This document shows positions 36,181-49,830 of a stretch of DNA of 64,000 nt, in pieces. The DNA is from Closterium sp. NIES-65 (lineage: Eukaryota > Streptophyta > Zygnematophyceae > Desmidiales > Closteriaceae), in NCBI GenBank assembly GCA_948144175.1, contig CANXME010000400.1, positions 1-64,000 on the forward strand, given 5' to 3'. The position numbers were made by a program, and so were the translations under genes. Under the pieces are notes generated by a model. It was not told where the DNA came from and searched no databases. It saw only the letters and a program-made list of their open reading frames with translations. The first letter of the stretch is position 1, and each line of letters opens with the position of its first letter.

Positions 36181-38455
36181 AAAGCTCCTGGACCAGGCAA
36201 GCTCCTAGACCAGACAAGCTAATGGACCAAGAAAGCTCCTGGACAAGGCAAGCTCCTGGAGCAGACACCCTCCTGGAACGCGCAAGCTCTAGGACCAGGC
36301 ACGCTCTTGGACCAGGCAAGCTCCTGGACCAGGCAAGCTCCTGGACCAAGCAAACTCGTGGACCAGGCACGCTCCTGGACGAGGCAAGCTCCTGGACCAG
36401 GCAAGCTCCTAGACCACGCAAGCTCTTGGACCAGGCAAGCACTAGGACCGGGCAAGCTCCTGGACCAGGCCAGCTCCTGGACAAGGCAAGCTCCTGGACA
36501 AGGCAAAATCCTTGAAGAGGCAAGCTCTTGGACCAGGCACGCTCCTGGACCAGGCAAGCTCCTAGACCAGGCAAGCTCTTGGACTAGGCACGCTCTTGAA
36601 CCAGGCAAGCTCTTGGACCAGGCAAGCTTCTTGAACAAGCAAGCTCCTGGACCAGGCACACTCTTGGACCAGCCAAGCTCCTGGACGAGGCAAGCTCCTA
36701 GACGAGGCAAGCTGTTGGACCAGGCAAGCTCCTGGACAAGGCAAGCTCTTGGACAAGGCACGCTTCTGGAACAGGCAAGCTACAGGACTAGCCAAGCTCC
36801 TAGACCAGGCAAGCTCCTGGACCAGGCAAGCTCGTGGACCAAGCAAGCTCTTGGACCAGGCAAGCTCCTGGACCAGGCCAGCTCTTGGACAAGGCAAGCT
36901 CCTGGACCAGGCAAGCTCTTGGACCAGGCAAGTTCTTGGACCAGGCACACTCCTGGACCAGGCACACTCCTGGACCAGGCAAGCTCATGGACCAGGCAAG
37001 CTCCTTCACCCGGCAAGCTTGTGGACTAGGCAAGCTTCTGGACCAGGCAAGCTCGTCGACCAGGCACGATCCTGGACCAGGCAAGCTCCTGGACTAGGCA
37101 AGCTCCTCTACCAGGCAAGATCTTGGACCAGGGACGCTCCTAGACCAGGCACACTCATGGACCACGCAAGCTCCTGGACCTGGCAAGCTCTTGGACCAAG
37201 CAAGCTCCTGGACCAGGCAAGCTCCTTGACTAGGGAAGCTCCCGGACCATGCAAGCTCCAGGACAAGGCAAGCTCTTGGACCAGGCAAGCTGCTCGACCA
37301 GGCAAGCTCTTGGACGAGTCAAGCTCCTGGACCAGGCAAGCTCCTGGACCAAGCACGCTCCCGGACCAGGCACGCTCCTAGACCAAGCAAGCTCCTGGAC
37401 CCGACAAGCACCTGGACCAGGCAAGCTTCTGGACCAGGCAAGCACCTGGACTAGGCAAGCTCGTGGACCAGGCAAGCTCCTGGACCAGACAAGCTCTTGG
37501 ACCAGGCAAGCTCTTGGACTTGGCAAGCTCTTCGACCAGGCAAGCTCCTGGACCAGGCAAGCTCCTAGACCAGGCAAGCTCCTAGACTAGGCAAGCTCCT
37601 AGACCAGGCAAGCTCTTGGACCATGCAAGCTCCTGGACCAGGCAAGCTCCTGGACCAAGCATGCTCCTGGACCAGACATGCTCCTGGACCAGGCATGCTC
37701 CTGAACCAGGCATGCTCCTGGACCAGGCAAGCTCGTGGACCATGCAAGCTCTTGGACCAGGCACGCTCCTGGACCAGGCAAGCTTCTGGCCCAAGCGAGC
37801 TCTTGGACCAGGCACGCTCGTGGACCAGGCAAGCTCTTGGACCAGGCAAGCTCCTGGACCAGGCAAGCTCTTGTATCATGCAAGCTCCTAGACCAGGCAA
37901 GCTCCTGGACCAGGCAAGCTCTTGAACTAGGAATGCTCATGGACCACGAAAGCTCCTAGACCAAGCAAGCTCCTCGACCTTGCAAGCTCCTGGACCAGGC
38001 AAGCTCGTGGACCAGAGCTCCTGGACCACGCAAGCTCGTGGACTAGGCAAGCTCCTTGAACAGGCAAGCTCCTGGACGAGGCAAACTTCAGGACCAGGCA
38101 AGCTCTTGGACCAGGCACGCTCTTGGACCAAGCAAGATCTTGGACCAGGCAAGCTCCAGGACCAGGCAAGCTCCTGGAACATGCATTCTCCAGGACCAGG
38201 CAAGCTCACGGACGAGGCAAGCTCTTGGACCAGGATAGCTCCTGGACCACGCAAGCTCCTGGACCAGGCACGCTCCTAGACCATGCAAGCTCCTAGACAA
38301 GGCAAGCTCTTGGACCAGGCAAGCTTCCGGACCAGGCAACCTCGTGGACCAGACATGCTCCTGGACCACGCAAGCTCCTAGACCAGGCAAGCTCCTGGAC
38401 CGGGCAAGCTCCTGGACCACGCAAGCACTTGGACCAGGCAAGCTCTTGGACCAGG
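36181..38455 (+). repeat. Array B: 2,275-bp R unit, tandem copy 2 of 3
   Basis: Every marker of copy 1 recurs 2,275 bp further on, for example GGACCAGAGC at 38,009. Differences noted are GGAACGCGC near 36,276, where the other copies have GGAACACGC, and GGCACGCTC near 37,761, where copies 1 and 3 have GGCAAGCTC. The unit length of 2,275 bp is 134 monomers minus 3 bp, so short monomers are retained in every copy. Confidence 0.92.
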
Positions 38456-40730
38456 AAAGCTCCTGGACCAGGCAAGCTCCTAGACCAGACAAGCTAATGG
38501 ACCAAGAAAGCTCCTGGACAAGGCAAGCTCCTGGAGCAGACACCCTCCTGGAACACGCAAGCTCTAGGACCAGGCACGCTCTTGGACCAGGCAAGCTCCT
38601 GGACCAGGCAAGCTCCTGGACCAAGCAAACTCGTGGACCAGGCACGCTCCTGGACGAGGCAAGCTCCTGGACCAGGCAAGCTCCTAGACCACGCAAGCTC
38701 TTGGACCAGGCAAGCACTAGGACCGGGCAAGCTCCTGGACCAGGCCAGCTCCTGGACAAGGCAAGCTCCTGGACAAGGCAAAATCCTTGAAGAGGCAAGC
38801 TCTTGGACCAGGCACGCTCCTGGACCAGGCAAGCTCCTAGACCAGGCAAGCTCTTGGACTAGGCACGCTCTTGAACCAGGCAAGCTCTTGGACCAGGCAA
38901 GCTTCTTGAACAAGCAAGCTCCTGGACCAGGCACACTCTTGGACCAGCCAAGCTCCTGGACGAGGCAAGCTCCTAGACGAGGCAAGCTGTTGGACCAGGC
39001 AAGCTCCTGGACAAGGCAAGCTCTTGGACAAGGCACGCTTCTGGAACAGGCAAGCTACAGGACTAGCCAAGCTCCTAGACCAGGCAAGCTCCTGGACCAG
39101 GCAAGCTCGTGGACCAAGCAAGCTCTTGGACCAGGCAAGCTCCTGGACCAGGCCAGCTCTTGGACAAGGCAAGCTCCTGGACCAGGCAAGCTCTTGGACC
39201 AGGCAAGTTCTTGGACCAGGCACACTCCTGGACCAGGCACACTCCTGGACCAGGCAAGCTCATGGACCAGGCAAGCTCCTTCACCCGGCAAGCTTGTGGA
39301 CTAGGCAAGCTTCTGGACCAGGCAAGCTCGTCGACCAGGCACGATCCTGGACCAGGCAAGCTCCTGGACTAGGCAAGCTCCTCTACCAGGCAAGATCTTG
39401 GACCAGGGACGCTCCTAGACCAGGCACACTCATGGACCACGCAAGCTCCTGGACCTGGCAAGCTCTTGGACCAAGCAAGCTCCTGGACCAGGCAAGCTCC
39501 TTGACTAGGGAAGCTCCCGGACCATGCAAGCTCCAGGACAAGGCAAGCTCTTGGACCAGGCAAGCTGCTCGACCAGGCAAGCTCTTGGACGAGTCAAGCT
39601 CCTGGACCAGGCAAGCTCCTGGACCAAGCACGCTCCCGGACCAGGCACGCTCCTAGACCAAGCAAGCTCCTGGACCCGACAAGCACCTGGACCAGGCAAG
39701 CTTCTGGACCAGGCAAGCACCTGGACTAGGCAAGCTCGTGGACCAGGCAAGCTCCTGGACCAGACAAGCTCTTGGACCAGGCAAGCTCTTGGACTTGGCA
39801 AGCTCTTCGACCAGGCAAGCTCCTGGACCAGGCAAGCTCCTAGACCAGGCAAGCTCCTAGACTAGGCAAGCTCCTAGACCAGGCAAGCTCTTGGACCATG
39901 CAAGCTCCTGGACCAGGCAAGCTCCTGGACCAAGCATGCTCCTGGACCAGACATGCTCCTGGACCAGGCATGCTCCTGAACCAGGCATGCTCCTGGACCA
40001 GGCAAGCTCGTGGACCATGCAAGCTCTTGGACCAGGCAAGCTCCTGGACCAGGCAAGCTTCTGGCCCAAGCGAGCTCTTGGACCAGGCACGCTCGTGGAC
40101 CAGGCAAGCTCTTGGACCAGGCAAGCTCCTGGACCAGGCAAGCTCTTGTATCATGCAAGCTCCTAGACCAGGCAAGCTCCTGGACCAGGCAAGCTCTTGA
40201 ACTAGGAATGCTCATGGACCACGAAAGCTCCTAGACCAAGCAAGCTCCTCGACCTTGCAAGCTCCTGGACCAGGCAAGCTCGTGGACCAGAGCTCCTGGA
40301 CCACGCAAGCTCGTGGACTAGGCAAGCTCCTTGAACAGGCAAGCTCCTGGACGAGGCAAACTTCAGGACCAGGCAAGCTCTTGGACCAGGCACGCTCTTG
40401 GACCAAGCAAGATCTTGGACCAGGAAAGCTCCAGGACCAGGCAAGCTCCTGGAACATGCATTCTCCAGGACCAGGCAAGCTCACGGACGAGGCAAGCTCT
40501 TGGACCAGGATAGCTCCTGGACCACGCAAGCTCCTGGACCAGGCACGCTCCTAGACCATGCAAGCTCCTAGACAAGGCAAGCTCTTGGACCAGGCAAGCT
40601 TCCGGACCAGGCAACCTCGTGGACCAGACATGCTCCTGGACCACGCAAGCTCCTAGACCAGGCAAGCTCCTGGACCGGGCAAGCTCCTGGACCACGCAAG
40701 CACTTGGACCAGGCAAGCTCTTGGACCAGG
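38456..40730 (+). repeat. Array B: 2,275-bp R unit, tandem copy 3 of 3
   Basis: The third copy sits at exact offset 2,275 from copy 2; its GGACCAGAGC marker is at 40,284. At 40,731 the sequence leaves the R register: where another R copy would read AAAGCTCC it continues CAAGCTCCTGG into the S region. A private difference is CCAGGAAAGCTCCAGG near 40,422. Confidence 0.92.
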
Positions 40731-41877
40731 CAAGCTCCTGGACCAGGCAAGCTCCTAAAACACGTAAGCTCCAGGACCATGCAAGCTCTTGGACCGAGCA
40801 CGCTCCTGGAGCAGGCAAGCTCTTGGACCAGGCAGGCTTCTGGACCAAGCAAGCTCTTGGACCAGGCAAGCTTCTGGACCAGGCAAGCTCCTGGACCAGG
40901 CACGCTTGTGGACCATGCACGCTCGTGGACCAGGCAAGCTCTTGAACCAGGCAGGCTAGTGGACCAGGCAAGCTCCTGGACCAGGCAAGCTCCTGGACCA
41001 GGCAAGCTCCTTGACCAGGCAAGCTCCTGGACAAGGCAAGCTCCTTGACCAGGCAAGCTCCTAGACTAGGCAAGCTCTTGGACCAGGCAAGCTCCTGGAC
41101 CAGGCAAGCTCCTGGACCAGGCAAGCTCCTGGACCAGGCACGATCGTGGACCATGCACGCTCTTGGACCAGCCAAGCTCTTGGACCAGGAAGGCTCGTGG
41201 ACTAGGCAAGCTCCTGGACCAGGCAAGCTCCTATACCAGGCAAGCTCTTGGACCAGGAAGGCCCGTGGACCAGGCAAGCTCCTGGACCAGGCAAGGTCCT
41301 GGACCAGGGACGCTCCTGGACCAGGCACGCTCTTGGACAAGGCACGCTCCTAGACCAGGCAAGCTCCTGGACCAGTCAAGCTCCTGGACCAGGCACGCTC
41401 GTGGACCATGCACGCTCTTGGACCAGGCAAGCTCTTGGACCACGAAGGCTCGTGAACCAGGCAAGCTCCTAGACCAGGCAAGCTCTTGGAGCAGGAAGTC
41501 TCGTGGACCAGGCAAGCTCCTGGATCAGGCAAGCTCCTGGACCAGGCAAGCTCCTGGACCAGGCAAGCTCCTGGACCAGGCAAGCTCCTCGACCACGCAA
41601 GCTCCTGTATAACGCAAGCTCTTGGACCAGGCACGCTCCTGAACCAGGCAAGCTCTTGGACCAAGCAGGCTTCTGGATCAAGCAAGCTATTGGACCACGC
41701 AAGCTCCTGGAACAGGCAAGCTTCTGGACCAGGCAAACTCCTGGACTAGGCCGCTCATGGACCATGCACGCTCCTGGACCGGCAAGCTTCTGGACCAAGC
41801 AAACTCGTGGACCAATCACGCTCCTGGACCACGCAAACTCCTGGACCAGGCAAGCTCCTAGACTAGGCAAGCTCCTG
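39826..41877 (+). repeat. Array B: ~2,052-bp S unit, copy 1 (overlaps the end of R copy 3)
   Basis: The sequence from about 39,826 is repeated from about 41,878. The offset is 2,052 bp at the start, 2,035 after loss of one monomer, and 2,069 at the end after a net gain of two monomers. Markers include CTCCTAAAACACGTAAGC near 40,745 and 42,780, GGACCGAGCACGC, and GGCCGCTCATGG, which is 1-2 bp short. Exact edges are uncertain by a few monomers. Confidence 0.75.
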
Positions 41878-43946
41878 GACCAGGCAAGCTCCTAGACCAG
41901 GCAAGCTCCTAGACTAGGCAAGCTCCTAGACCAGGCAAGCTCTTGGACCATGCAAGCTCCTGGACCAGGCATGCTCCTGGACCAAGCATGCTCCTGGACC
42001 AGACATGCTCCTGGACCAGGCATGCTCCTGAACCAGGCATGCTCCTGGACCAGGCAAGCTTGTGGACCATGCAAGCTCTTGGACCAGGCAAGCTCCTGGA
42101 CCAGGCAAGCTTCTGGCCCAAGCGAGCTCTTGGACCAGGCACGCTCGTGGACCAGGCAAGCTCTTGGACCAGGCAAGCTCCTGGACCAGGCAAGCTCCTG
42201 GAACATGCAAGCTCCTAGACCAGGCAAGCTCTTGAACTAGGAATGCTCATGGACCACGAAAGCTCCTAGACCAAGCAAGCTCCTCGACCTTGCAAGCTCG
42301 TGGACCAGGCAAGCTCGTGGACCAGAGCTCCTGGACCACGCAAGCTCGTGGACTAGGCAAGCTCCTTGAACAGGCAAGCTCCTGGACGAGGCAAACTTCA
42401 GGACCAGGCAAGCTCTTGGACCAGGCACGCTCTTGGACCAAGCAAGATCTTGGACCAGGCAAGCTCCAGGACCAGGCAAGCTCCTGGAACATGCATTCTC
42501 CAGGACCAGGCAAGCTCACGGACGAGGCAAGCTCTTGGACCAGGATAGCTCCTGGACCACGCAAGCTCCTGGACCAGGCACGCTCCTAGACCATGCAAGC
42601 TCCTAGACAAGGCAAGCTCTTGGACCAGGCAAGCTTCCGGACCAGGCAACCTCGTGGACCAGACATGCTCCTGGACCACGCAAGCTCCTAGACCAGGCAA
42701 GCTCCTGGACCGGGCAAGCTCTTGGACCACGCAAGCACTTGGACCAGGCAAGCTCTTGGACCAGGCAAGCTCCTGGACCAGGCAAGCTCCTAAAACACGT
42801 AAGCTCCTGGACCATGCAAGCTCTTGGACCGAGCACGCTCCTGGAGCAGGCAAGCTCTTGGACCAGGCAGGCTTCTGGACCAAGCAAGCTCTTGGACCAG
42901 GCAAGCTTCTGGACCAGGCAAGCTCCTGGACCAGGCACGCTTGTGGACCATGCACGCTCCTGGACCAGGCAAGCTCTTGAACCAGGCAGGCTAGTGGACC
43001 AGGCAAGCTCCTGGACCAGGCAAGCTCCTGGACCAGGCAAGCTCCTTGACAAGGCAAGCTCCAGGACAAGGCAAGCTCCTTGACCAGGCAAGCTCCTGGA
43101 CTAGGCAAGCTCTTGGACCAGGCAGGCTTCTGGACCAAGCAAGCTCTTGGACCAGGCAAGCTCCTGGACCAGGCAAGCTCCTGGACCAGGCAAGCTCCTG
43201 GACCAGGCACGATCGTGGACCATGCACGCTCTTGGACCAGGCAAGCTCTTGGACCAGGAAGGCTCGTGGACTAGGCAAGTTCCTGGACCAGGCAAGCTCC
43301 TATACCAGGCAAGCTCTTGGACCAGGAAGGCCCGTGGACCAGGCAAGCTCCTGGACCAGGCAAGGTCCTGGACCAGGGACGCTCCTGGACCAGGCACGCT
43401 CTTGGACAAGGCACGCTCCTAGACCAGGCAAGCTCCTGGACCAGTCAAGCTCCTGGACCAGGCATGCTCGTGGACCAGGCACGCTCTTGGACCAGGCAAG
43501 CTCTTGGACCACGAAGGCTCGTCAACCAGGCAAGCTCCTAGACCAGGCAAGCTCTTGGAGCAGGAAGTCTCGTGGACCAGGCAAGCTCCTGGATCAGGCA
43601 AGCTCCTGGACCAGGCAAGCTCCTGGACCAGGCAAGCTCCTGGACCAGGCAAGCTTCTCGACCACGCAAGCTCCTGTATAACGCAAGCTCTTGGACCAGG
43701 CACGCTCCTGAACCAGGCAAGCTCTTGGACCAAGCAGGCTTCTGGATCAAGCAAGCTATTGGACCACGCAAGCTCCTGGACCAGGCAAGCTCCTGGACCA
43801 GGCAAACTCCTGGACTAGGCCGCTCATGGACCATGCACGCTCCTGGACCGGCAAGCTTCTGGACCAAGCAAACTCGTGGACCAATCACGCTCCTGGACCA
43901 CGCAAACTCCTGGACCAGGCAAGCTCCTAGACCAGGCAAGCTCCTG
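41878..43946 (+). repeat. Array B: ~2,069-bp S unit, copy 2
   Basis: This is the tandem partner of the preceding S unit. It carries the 13-bp marker GGACCAGAGC at 42,319 and the CTCCTAAAACACGTAAGC marker near 42,780. It overlaps the start of the 967-bp U duplication at its right end. A homologous pair of S units lies at about 53,876-57,947. Confidence 0.75.
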
Positions 43947-45388
43947 GACCAGGCAAGCTCCTAGACCAGGCAAGCTCCTGGACCACGCAAGCTCTTGGAC
44001 CAGGCAAGCTCTTGGACCAGGCAAACTCCTGGACCAGGCAAGCTACTGGACCAGGCAAGCTCCTCGACAAGGCTAGCTCCGGGACCATGCAAGCTCTTGG
44101 ACTAGGCACACTCCTGGACCAGGCAAGCTCTTGGACCAGGCAGGCTTCTGGACCAAGCAAGCTCCTGGACCAAACAAGCTCTTGGACCAGGCAAGCTCGT
44201 GGACTAGGCACGCTCCAGGACCACGCACGCTCCTGGACCAGGCAAGCTCGTGGACCAGGCACGCTCCTGGACCAGGAAAGCTCCTAGACCAGGCAAGCTC
44301 CTCGACCAGGCAAGCTCATCGACCAGGCACGCTCCTGGACCACGCAAGCTCCTAGACCAGGCATGCTCGTGGACCACGCAAGCTCTTTGACCAGGCACGC
44401 TATTGGACCAGGCAAGCTCCTGGACCAGGCATGCTCGTGGACCAGGCACGCTCTTGGACCAGGCAAGCTCTTGGACCACGAAGGCTCGTGAACCAGGCAA
44501 GCTCCTAGACCAGGCAAGCTCTTGGAGCAGGAAGTCTCGTGGACCAGGCAAGCTCCTGGATCAGGCAAGCTCCTGGACCAGGCAAGCTCCTGGACCAGGC
44601 AAGCTCCTGGACCAGGCAAGCTCCTCGACCACGCAAGCTCCTGTATAACGCAAGCTCTTGGACCAGGCACGCTCCTGAACCAGGCAAGCTCTTGGACCAA
44701 GCAGGCTTCTGGATCAAGCAAGCTATTGGACCACGCAAGCTCCTGGACCAGGCAAGCTCCTGGACCAAGCAAACTCCTGGACTAGGCCGCTCATGGACCA
44801 TGCACGCTCCTGGACCGGCAAGCTTCTGGACCAAGCAAACTCGTGGACCAATCACGCTCCCGGACCACGCAAACTCCTGGACCAGGCAAGCTCCTAGACC
44901 AGGCAAGCTCCTAGACCAGGCAAGCTCCTAGACCAGGCAAGCTCCTGGACCACGCAAGCTCTTGGACCAGGCAAGCTCTTGGACCAGGCAAACTCCTGGA
45001 CCAGGCAAGCTACTGGACCAGGCAAGCTCCTCGACAAGGCTAGCTCCGGGACCAGGCAAGCTCTTGGACTAGGCACACTCCTGGACCAGGCAAGCTCTTG
45101 GACCAGGCAGGCTTCTGGACCAAGCAAGCTCCTGGACCAAACAAGCTCCTGGACCAGGCAAGCTCGTGGACTAGGCACGCTCCAGGACCACGCACGCTCC
45201 TGGACCAGGCAAGCTCGTGGACCAGGCACGCTCCTGGACCAGGAAAGCTCCTAGACCAGGCAAGCTCCTGGACCAGGCAAGCTCATCGACCAGGCACGCT
45301 CCTGGACCACGCAAGCTCCTAGACCAGGCATGCTCGTGGACCACGCAAGCTCTTTGACCAGGCACGCTATTGGACCAGGCAAGCTCTT
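43455..45388 (+). repeat. Array B: two tandem copies of a 967-bp U unit
   Basis: Copy 1 is about 43,455-44,421 and copy 2 about 44,422-45,388. The offset is constant at 967 bp (57 monomers minus 2 bp). Markers are GGCATGCTCG at 43,461 and 44,428, GGAGCAGGAAGTCTCG, CTCCTGTATAACGC, and GGACCGGCAAGC. The homologous region in the second large block (about 57.4-58.4 kb) has only one copy. Confidence 0.85.
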
Positions 45389-48300
45389 GGACGAGGCAGG
45401 CTTCAGGACCAAGCTAGCTCCTGGATCACGCAAGCTCGTGGACCAGGCAAGCTTCTGGACCAGGCAAGCTCCTGGACCACGGAAGCTCTTGGACCAGGCA
45501 AGCTCTTGGACCAGGCAAGCTCCTGGACCAGGCAAGCTCCGGGACCAGGCAAGCTCCTCAACCACGCAAGCTCCTGGACCAGGCATGCTCTTGGACCAGG
45601 CACGCTCCAAGACCAGGCAAGCTCTTGGACCAGGCAGGCTTCTGGACCAAGCAAGGTCTTGGACCAGGCAAGCTCCTCGACCAGGCACGCTCGTGGACCA
45701 TGCATGCTCCTTGACCACGCAAGCTCTTGGACCATGCAGGCTCATGGACCAGGCAAGCTCCAGGACCAGGCAAGCGTTTGGACCAGGCACGCTTGTGGAC
45801 CAGGCAAGCTCCTGGACCAGGTACGCTCTTTGACCAGACAAGCTCGTGGATCATGCACGCTCCTAGACCAGGCAAGCTCCTCGACCAGGCAAGCTCCTCG
45901 ACCAGGCAAGCTCTTGGACCAGGAAAGCTCCTGGACCAGGCAAGCTCCTGGACCAGGCAAGCTAACGAACCAAGAAAGCTCCTGGACAAGGCAAGCTCCT
46001 GGACCAGGCACGCTCATGAAACAGGCAAGCTCCTGGACCAGGCAAGCTTCTTGACCAGGCACACTTGTGGACTAGGAACGCTCGTGGACCAAGGAACCTC
46101 CTAGACCAGGCAAGCTCTTGGAAGAGTCAAGCTCCTGGACTAGGCAAGCCCCTGGACCACGCAAGCTCCTGGACCAGGCAAGCTCTTGGACCACGCAAGC
46201 TCCTGAACCAAGCAAGCTCCTTGACCAGGCAAGCTACTGGACCACGCAAGCTCCAGGACCAAGCAAGCTCTTTGACCAGGCACCCTCTGGGACTAGGCAA
46301 GCATTTGGACCAGGCAGGCTTCTCGACCAAGAAAGCTCTTGGAACAAGCAAGCTCCTGGACCAGGCACGCTCGTGGACCATGCACGCTCCTGGACAAGGC
46401 AAGCTCTCGGACCAGGCATGCTCGTGGACTAGGCAAGCTCCTGGACCATACAAGCTCTTGGATCAGGCAAGCTCCTTGACAAGGCAACCTCCTAGACCAG
46501 GCACGCTCGTGGACCATGAACGCTCTGGGACTAGGCAAGCTCTTGGACCAGGCATGCTCGTGGACCAGGCAAGCTCCTGGACCAGGCAAGCTCCTGGACC
46601 AGGCAAGCTCCTAGACCAGGCAAGCTTGTGGACCAGGCACGCTCCTAGACCAGCCACGCTCTTGGACCAGGTAAACTCGTGGATCAGGCACGCTCCCGGA
46701 CAAGGCAAGCTCCTGGACCAGGCAAGCTCCTAGACCAGGCAAGCTCTTGGACAAGGAAAGTTCCTGGACCAGGCAAGCTCTTGGACCAGGCAAGCTAATG
46801 GATCAGGCACGCTCCTGAACAAGGCAAGCTCCAGGACCAGGCACGCTCGTGGAACAGGCAAGCTCCTGGACCAGGGAAGCTCTTGGAACAAGCAAGTTCC
46901 TGGACCAGGATAGCTCCTGGACCAGGCAAGCTCCTGTACCACGCAAGCTCTTGGACCAGGCAAGTTCTTGGACCAGGCAAGCTCCTGGACCAGGCAAGCT
47001 CCTGGACTAGGCAAGCTCCTGGACCACGCAAGCGCCTGGACTACCCAAGCTCTTGGACCAGGCACGCTCCTGGACCTGGGAAGCTCTTGGAGCAGGCAGG
47101 CTTTTGGACCAAGCTCTTGGACCAGGCAAGCTCTTGGACCAGGCAAGCTCTTGGACCACGCAGACTCGTGGACTAGGCAAGCACCTGGACCAGGCAAGCT
47201 CCTGGACCAGGCAAGCTCCTTGATCAGGCAAGCTCCTATATCAGGCAAGCTCCAGGACCAGGCACGCTCGCGGACCATGCACGCTCCTTGACCAGGCAAG
47301 CTCTTGGACCAAGCAGGCTCGTGGACAAGGCAAGCTCCTAAACCACGCAAGCTCCTTGACCAGGCAAACTCCTGGCCCACGCAAGCTCCTGGACCAGGCT
47401 CGCTCGTGGACCAGGCATGCTCCTGGACCAGACATGCTCTTGGACCAGGCAAGCTCATGGATCAGGCACGCTCCTGGACCAGGCAAGCTCCTGGACCAGG
47501 CAAGCTCCTGGGATAGGCAAGCTCTTGGACCAGGAAAGCTCCTGGACCAGGCAAGCTCCTGGACCAGACAAGCTAATCGACCAAGAGAGTTTCAGGACAA
47601 GGCAAGCTCCTGGACCAGGCACGCTCGTGGAACAGGTAAGCTCTTGGACCAGGCAAGCTCCTAGACTAGGATAGCTACTGGACCAGGCAAGCTCCAGGAC
47701 CAGGCACGCTCCTAGACCATGCAAGCTCCTAGACCAGGCAAGCTCCTAGACCAGGCAAACTCGTGGACCAGGCACGCTCCTGGACCAGGCAAGCTCCTGG
47801 ACCAGGCAAGCTCCTAGACCAGGCAAGCTCGTGGACCAGGCAAGCTCCGAGACCACGCAATCTCTTGGACCAGGCAAGCTCTTGGACCAGGCAAGCTCAT
47901 GGACCACGCAAGCTCCTTGACCAGGCAAGCTTCTAGACCACGCAAGCTCCTGGACCACGCAAGCTCTTGGACTGGGCAGGTTTCGGGACCAAGCAAGCTC
48001 TTCGACAAGGCAAGCTCCTGGACCAAGCAAGCTCCTGGACCAGTCAAGCTCTTGGACCACGCACGCTCGTGGACCAGGCATGCTCCTGGACCAGGCAAGC
48101 TCTTGGACTGGGCAGGTTTCTGGACCAAGCAAGCTCTTGGACAAGGCAAGCTCCTGGACCAGGCAAGCTCCTGGACCAGGCACGCTCGTGGACCATGCAT
48201 GCTCTTGGACCAGGCAAGCTCTTGGACCAGGCAGGCTCGTGGACCAAGCAAGCTCCTGGACCACGCAAGCTCCCCGACCAGGCAAGCTCCTTGACCAGGC

Positions 48301-49830
48301 AAGCTCCTGGACCAGGCAAGCTCCTAGACGAGGCTCGCTCGTGGACCATGCACGCTCCTGGACCAGGCAAGCTCTTGGACCAGGCAGGCTCGTGGACCAG
48401 ACAAGCTCCTGGACCACGCAAGGTCCTGAACCAGGCAAGATCCAGGACCAGGCAAGCTCCTGGACCAGGCTCGCTCATGGACTAGGCACACTCCTGGACT
48501 AGGCACGCTCTTGGACCAGGCAAGCTCGTGGATCAGGCACGCTCCTGGACCAGGCAAGCTCCTAGACCAAGCAAGCTCCTTGACCAGGCAACCTCTTGGA
48601 CCAGGAAAGCTCCTGGACCAGGCAAGCTCCTAGACGAGGCAAGCTAACGGACCAAGAAAGCTCCTGGAGAAGGCAAGCTACTGGACCAGGCACGCTCCTA
48701 GAACAGGCAAGCTCCTGGACCAGGCAAGCTCCTGGACCAGGCAAGCTCCTGGAACAGGCAAGCTCCTTGACCAGGCAAGCTCCTGGACCACGCAAGTGCC
48801 TAGACTACCCAAGCTGTTGGACCAGGCACTCTCCGTGACCTGGGAAGCTCTTGGAGCAGGCAGGCTTCTGGACCAAGCTCTTGGACAAGGCAAGCTCGTG
48901 GACCAGGCAAGCTCCTGGACCAGGCAAGCTCTTGGACCAGGCAGGCTCGTGGACCAGGCAAGCTCCTGGACCAGGCAAGCTCCTGGACCAGGCAAGCTCC
49001 TTGATCAGGCAAGCTCCTATACCAGGCAAGCTCCTGGACCAGGCACGCTCGCGGACCATGCACGCTCCTTGACCAGGCAAGCTCTTGGACCAAGCAGGCT
49101 CGTGGACCAGGCAAGCTCCTAAACCACGCAAGCTCCTGGACCAGGCAAACTCCTAGACCATGCAAGCTCCTAGACCAGGCTCGCTCGTGGACCAGGCACG
49201 CTCCTGGACCAGACATGCTCTTGGACCAGGCAAGCTCGTGGATCAGGCAAGCTCCTGGACCAGGCAAGCTCTTGGACCAGGAAAGCTCCTAGACCAGGCA
49301 AGATCCTAGACCAGACAAGCTAATCGACCAAGAAAGTTCCTGGACAAGGCAAGCTCCTGGACCACGCACGCTTGTGGAACAGACAAGCTCCTGGACCGAC
49401 AAGCTCCTAGACTAGGATAGCTACTGGACCAGGCAAGCTCTGGGACCAGGCACGCTCCTAGACCATGCAAGCTCCTAGACCAGGCAAGCTCCTGGACCAG
49501 GCAAACTCGTGGACCAGGCACGCTCCTGGACCAAGCAAGCTCCTGGACCAGGCAAGCTCCTAGACCAGGCAAGCTCGTGGACCAGGCAAGCTCCGAGACC
49601 ACGCAAGCTCTTGGACCAGGCAAGCTCCTGGACCAGGCAAGCTCCTCGACCACGCAAGCACCTGGACCAGGCAAGCTCCTAGACCACGCAAGCTCTTGGA
49701 CCACGCAAGCTCTTGGTTTGGGCAGGTTTCTGGACCAAGCAAGCTCTTGGACAAGGCAAGCTGCTGGACCAAGCAAGCTCCTGGACCAGTCAAGCTCCTT
49801 GACCACGCACGCTCGTGGACCAGGCATGCT
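45389..49830 (+). repeat. Array B: P3 block (P-type), truncated at its right end
   Basis: P3 resembles P1 and P2 but is more diverged from them than they are from each other. It matches P4 closely at offsets of 13,000-13,340 bp. It has an internal repeat of about 1,781 bp (the region near 47.24-47.49 kb against 49.02-49.27 kb). At 49,830 it stops in the middle of a P-type series and joins Q-type sequence, while P4 continues as P past the matching point at about 63,050. Confidence 0.75.

Noticed and set aside
40363-41340. Longest open frame (325 codons, minus strand) as a protein gene
   Set aside because: It is a 17-residue cycle read off the 17-bp satellite. The same cycle is open in other frames and on the other strand, and frames end only at random CTAG or TGA variants. 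There is no start context, no codon bias and no non-repetitive domain.
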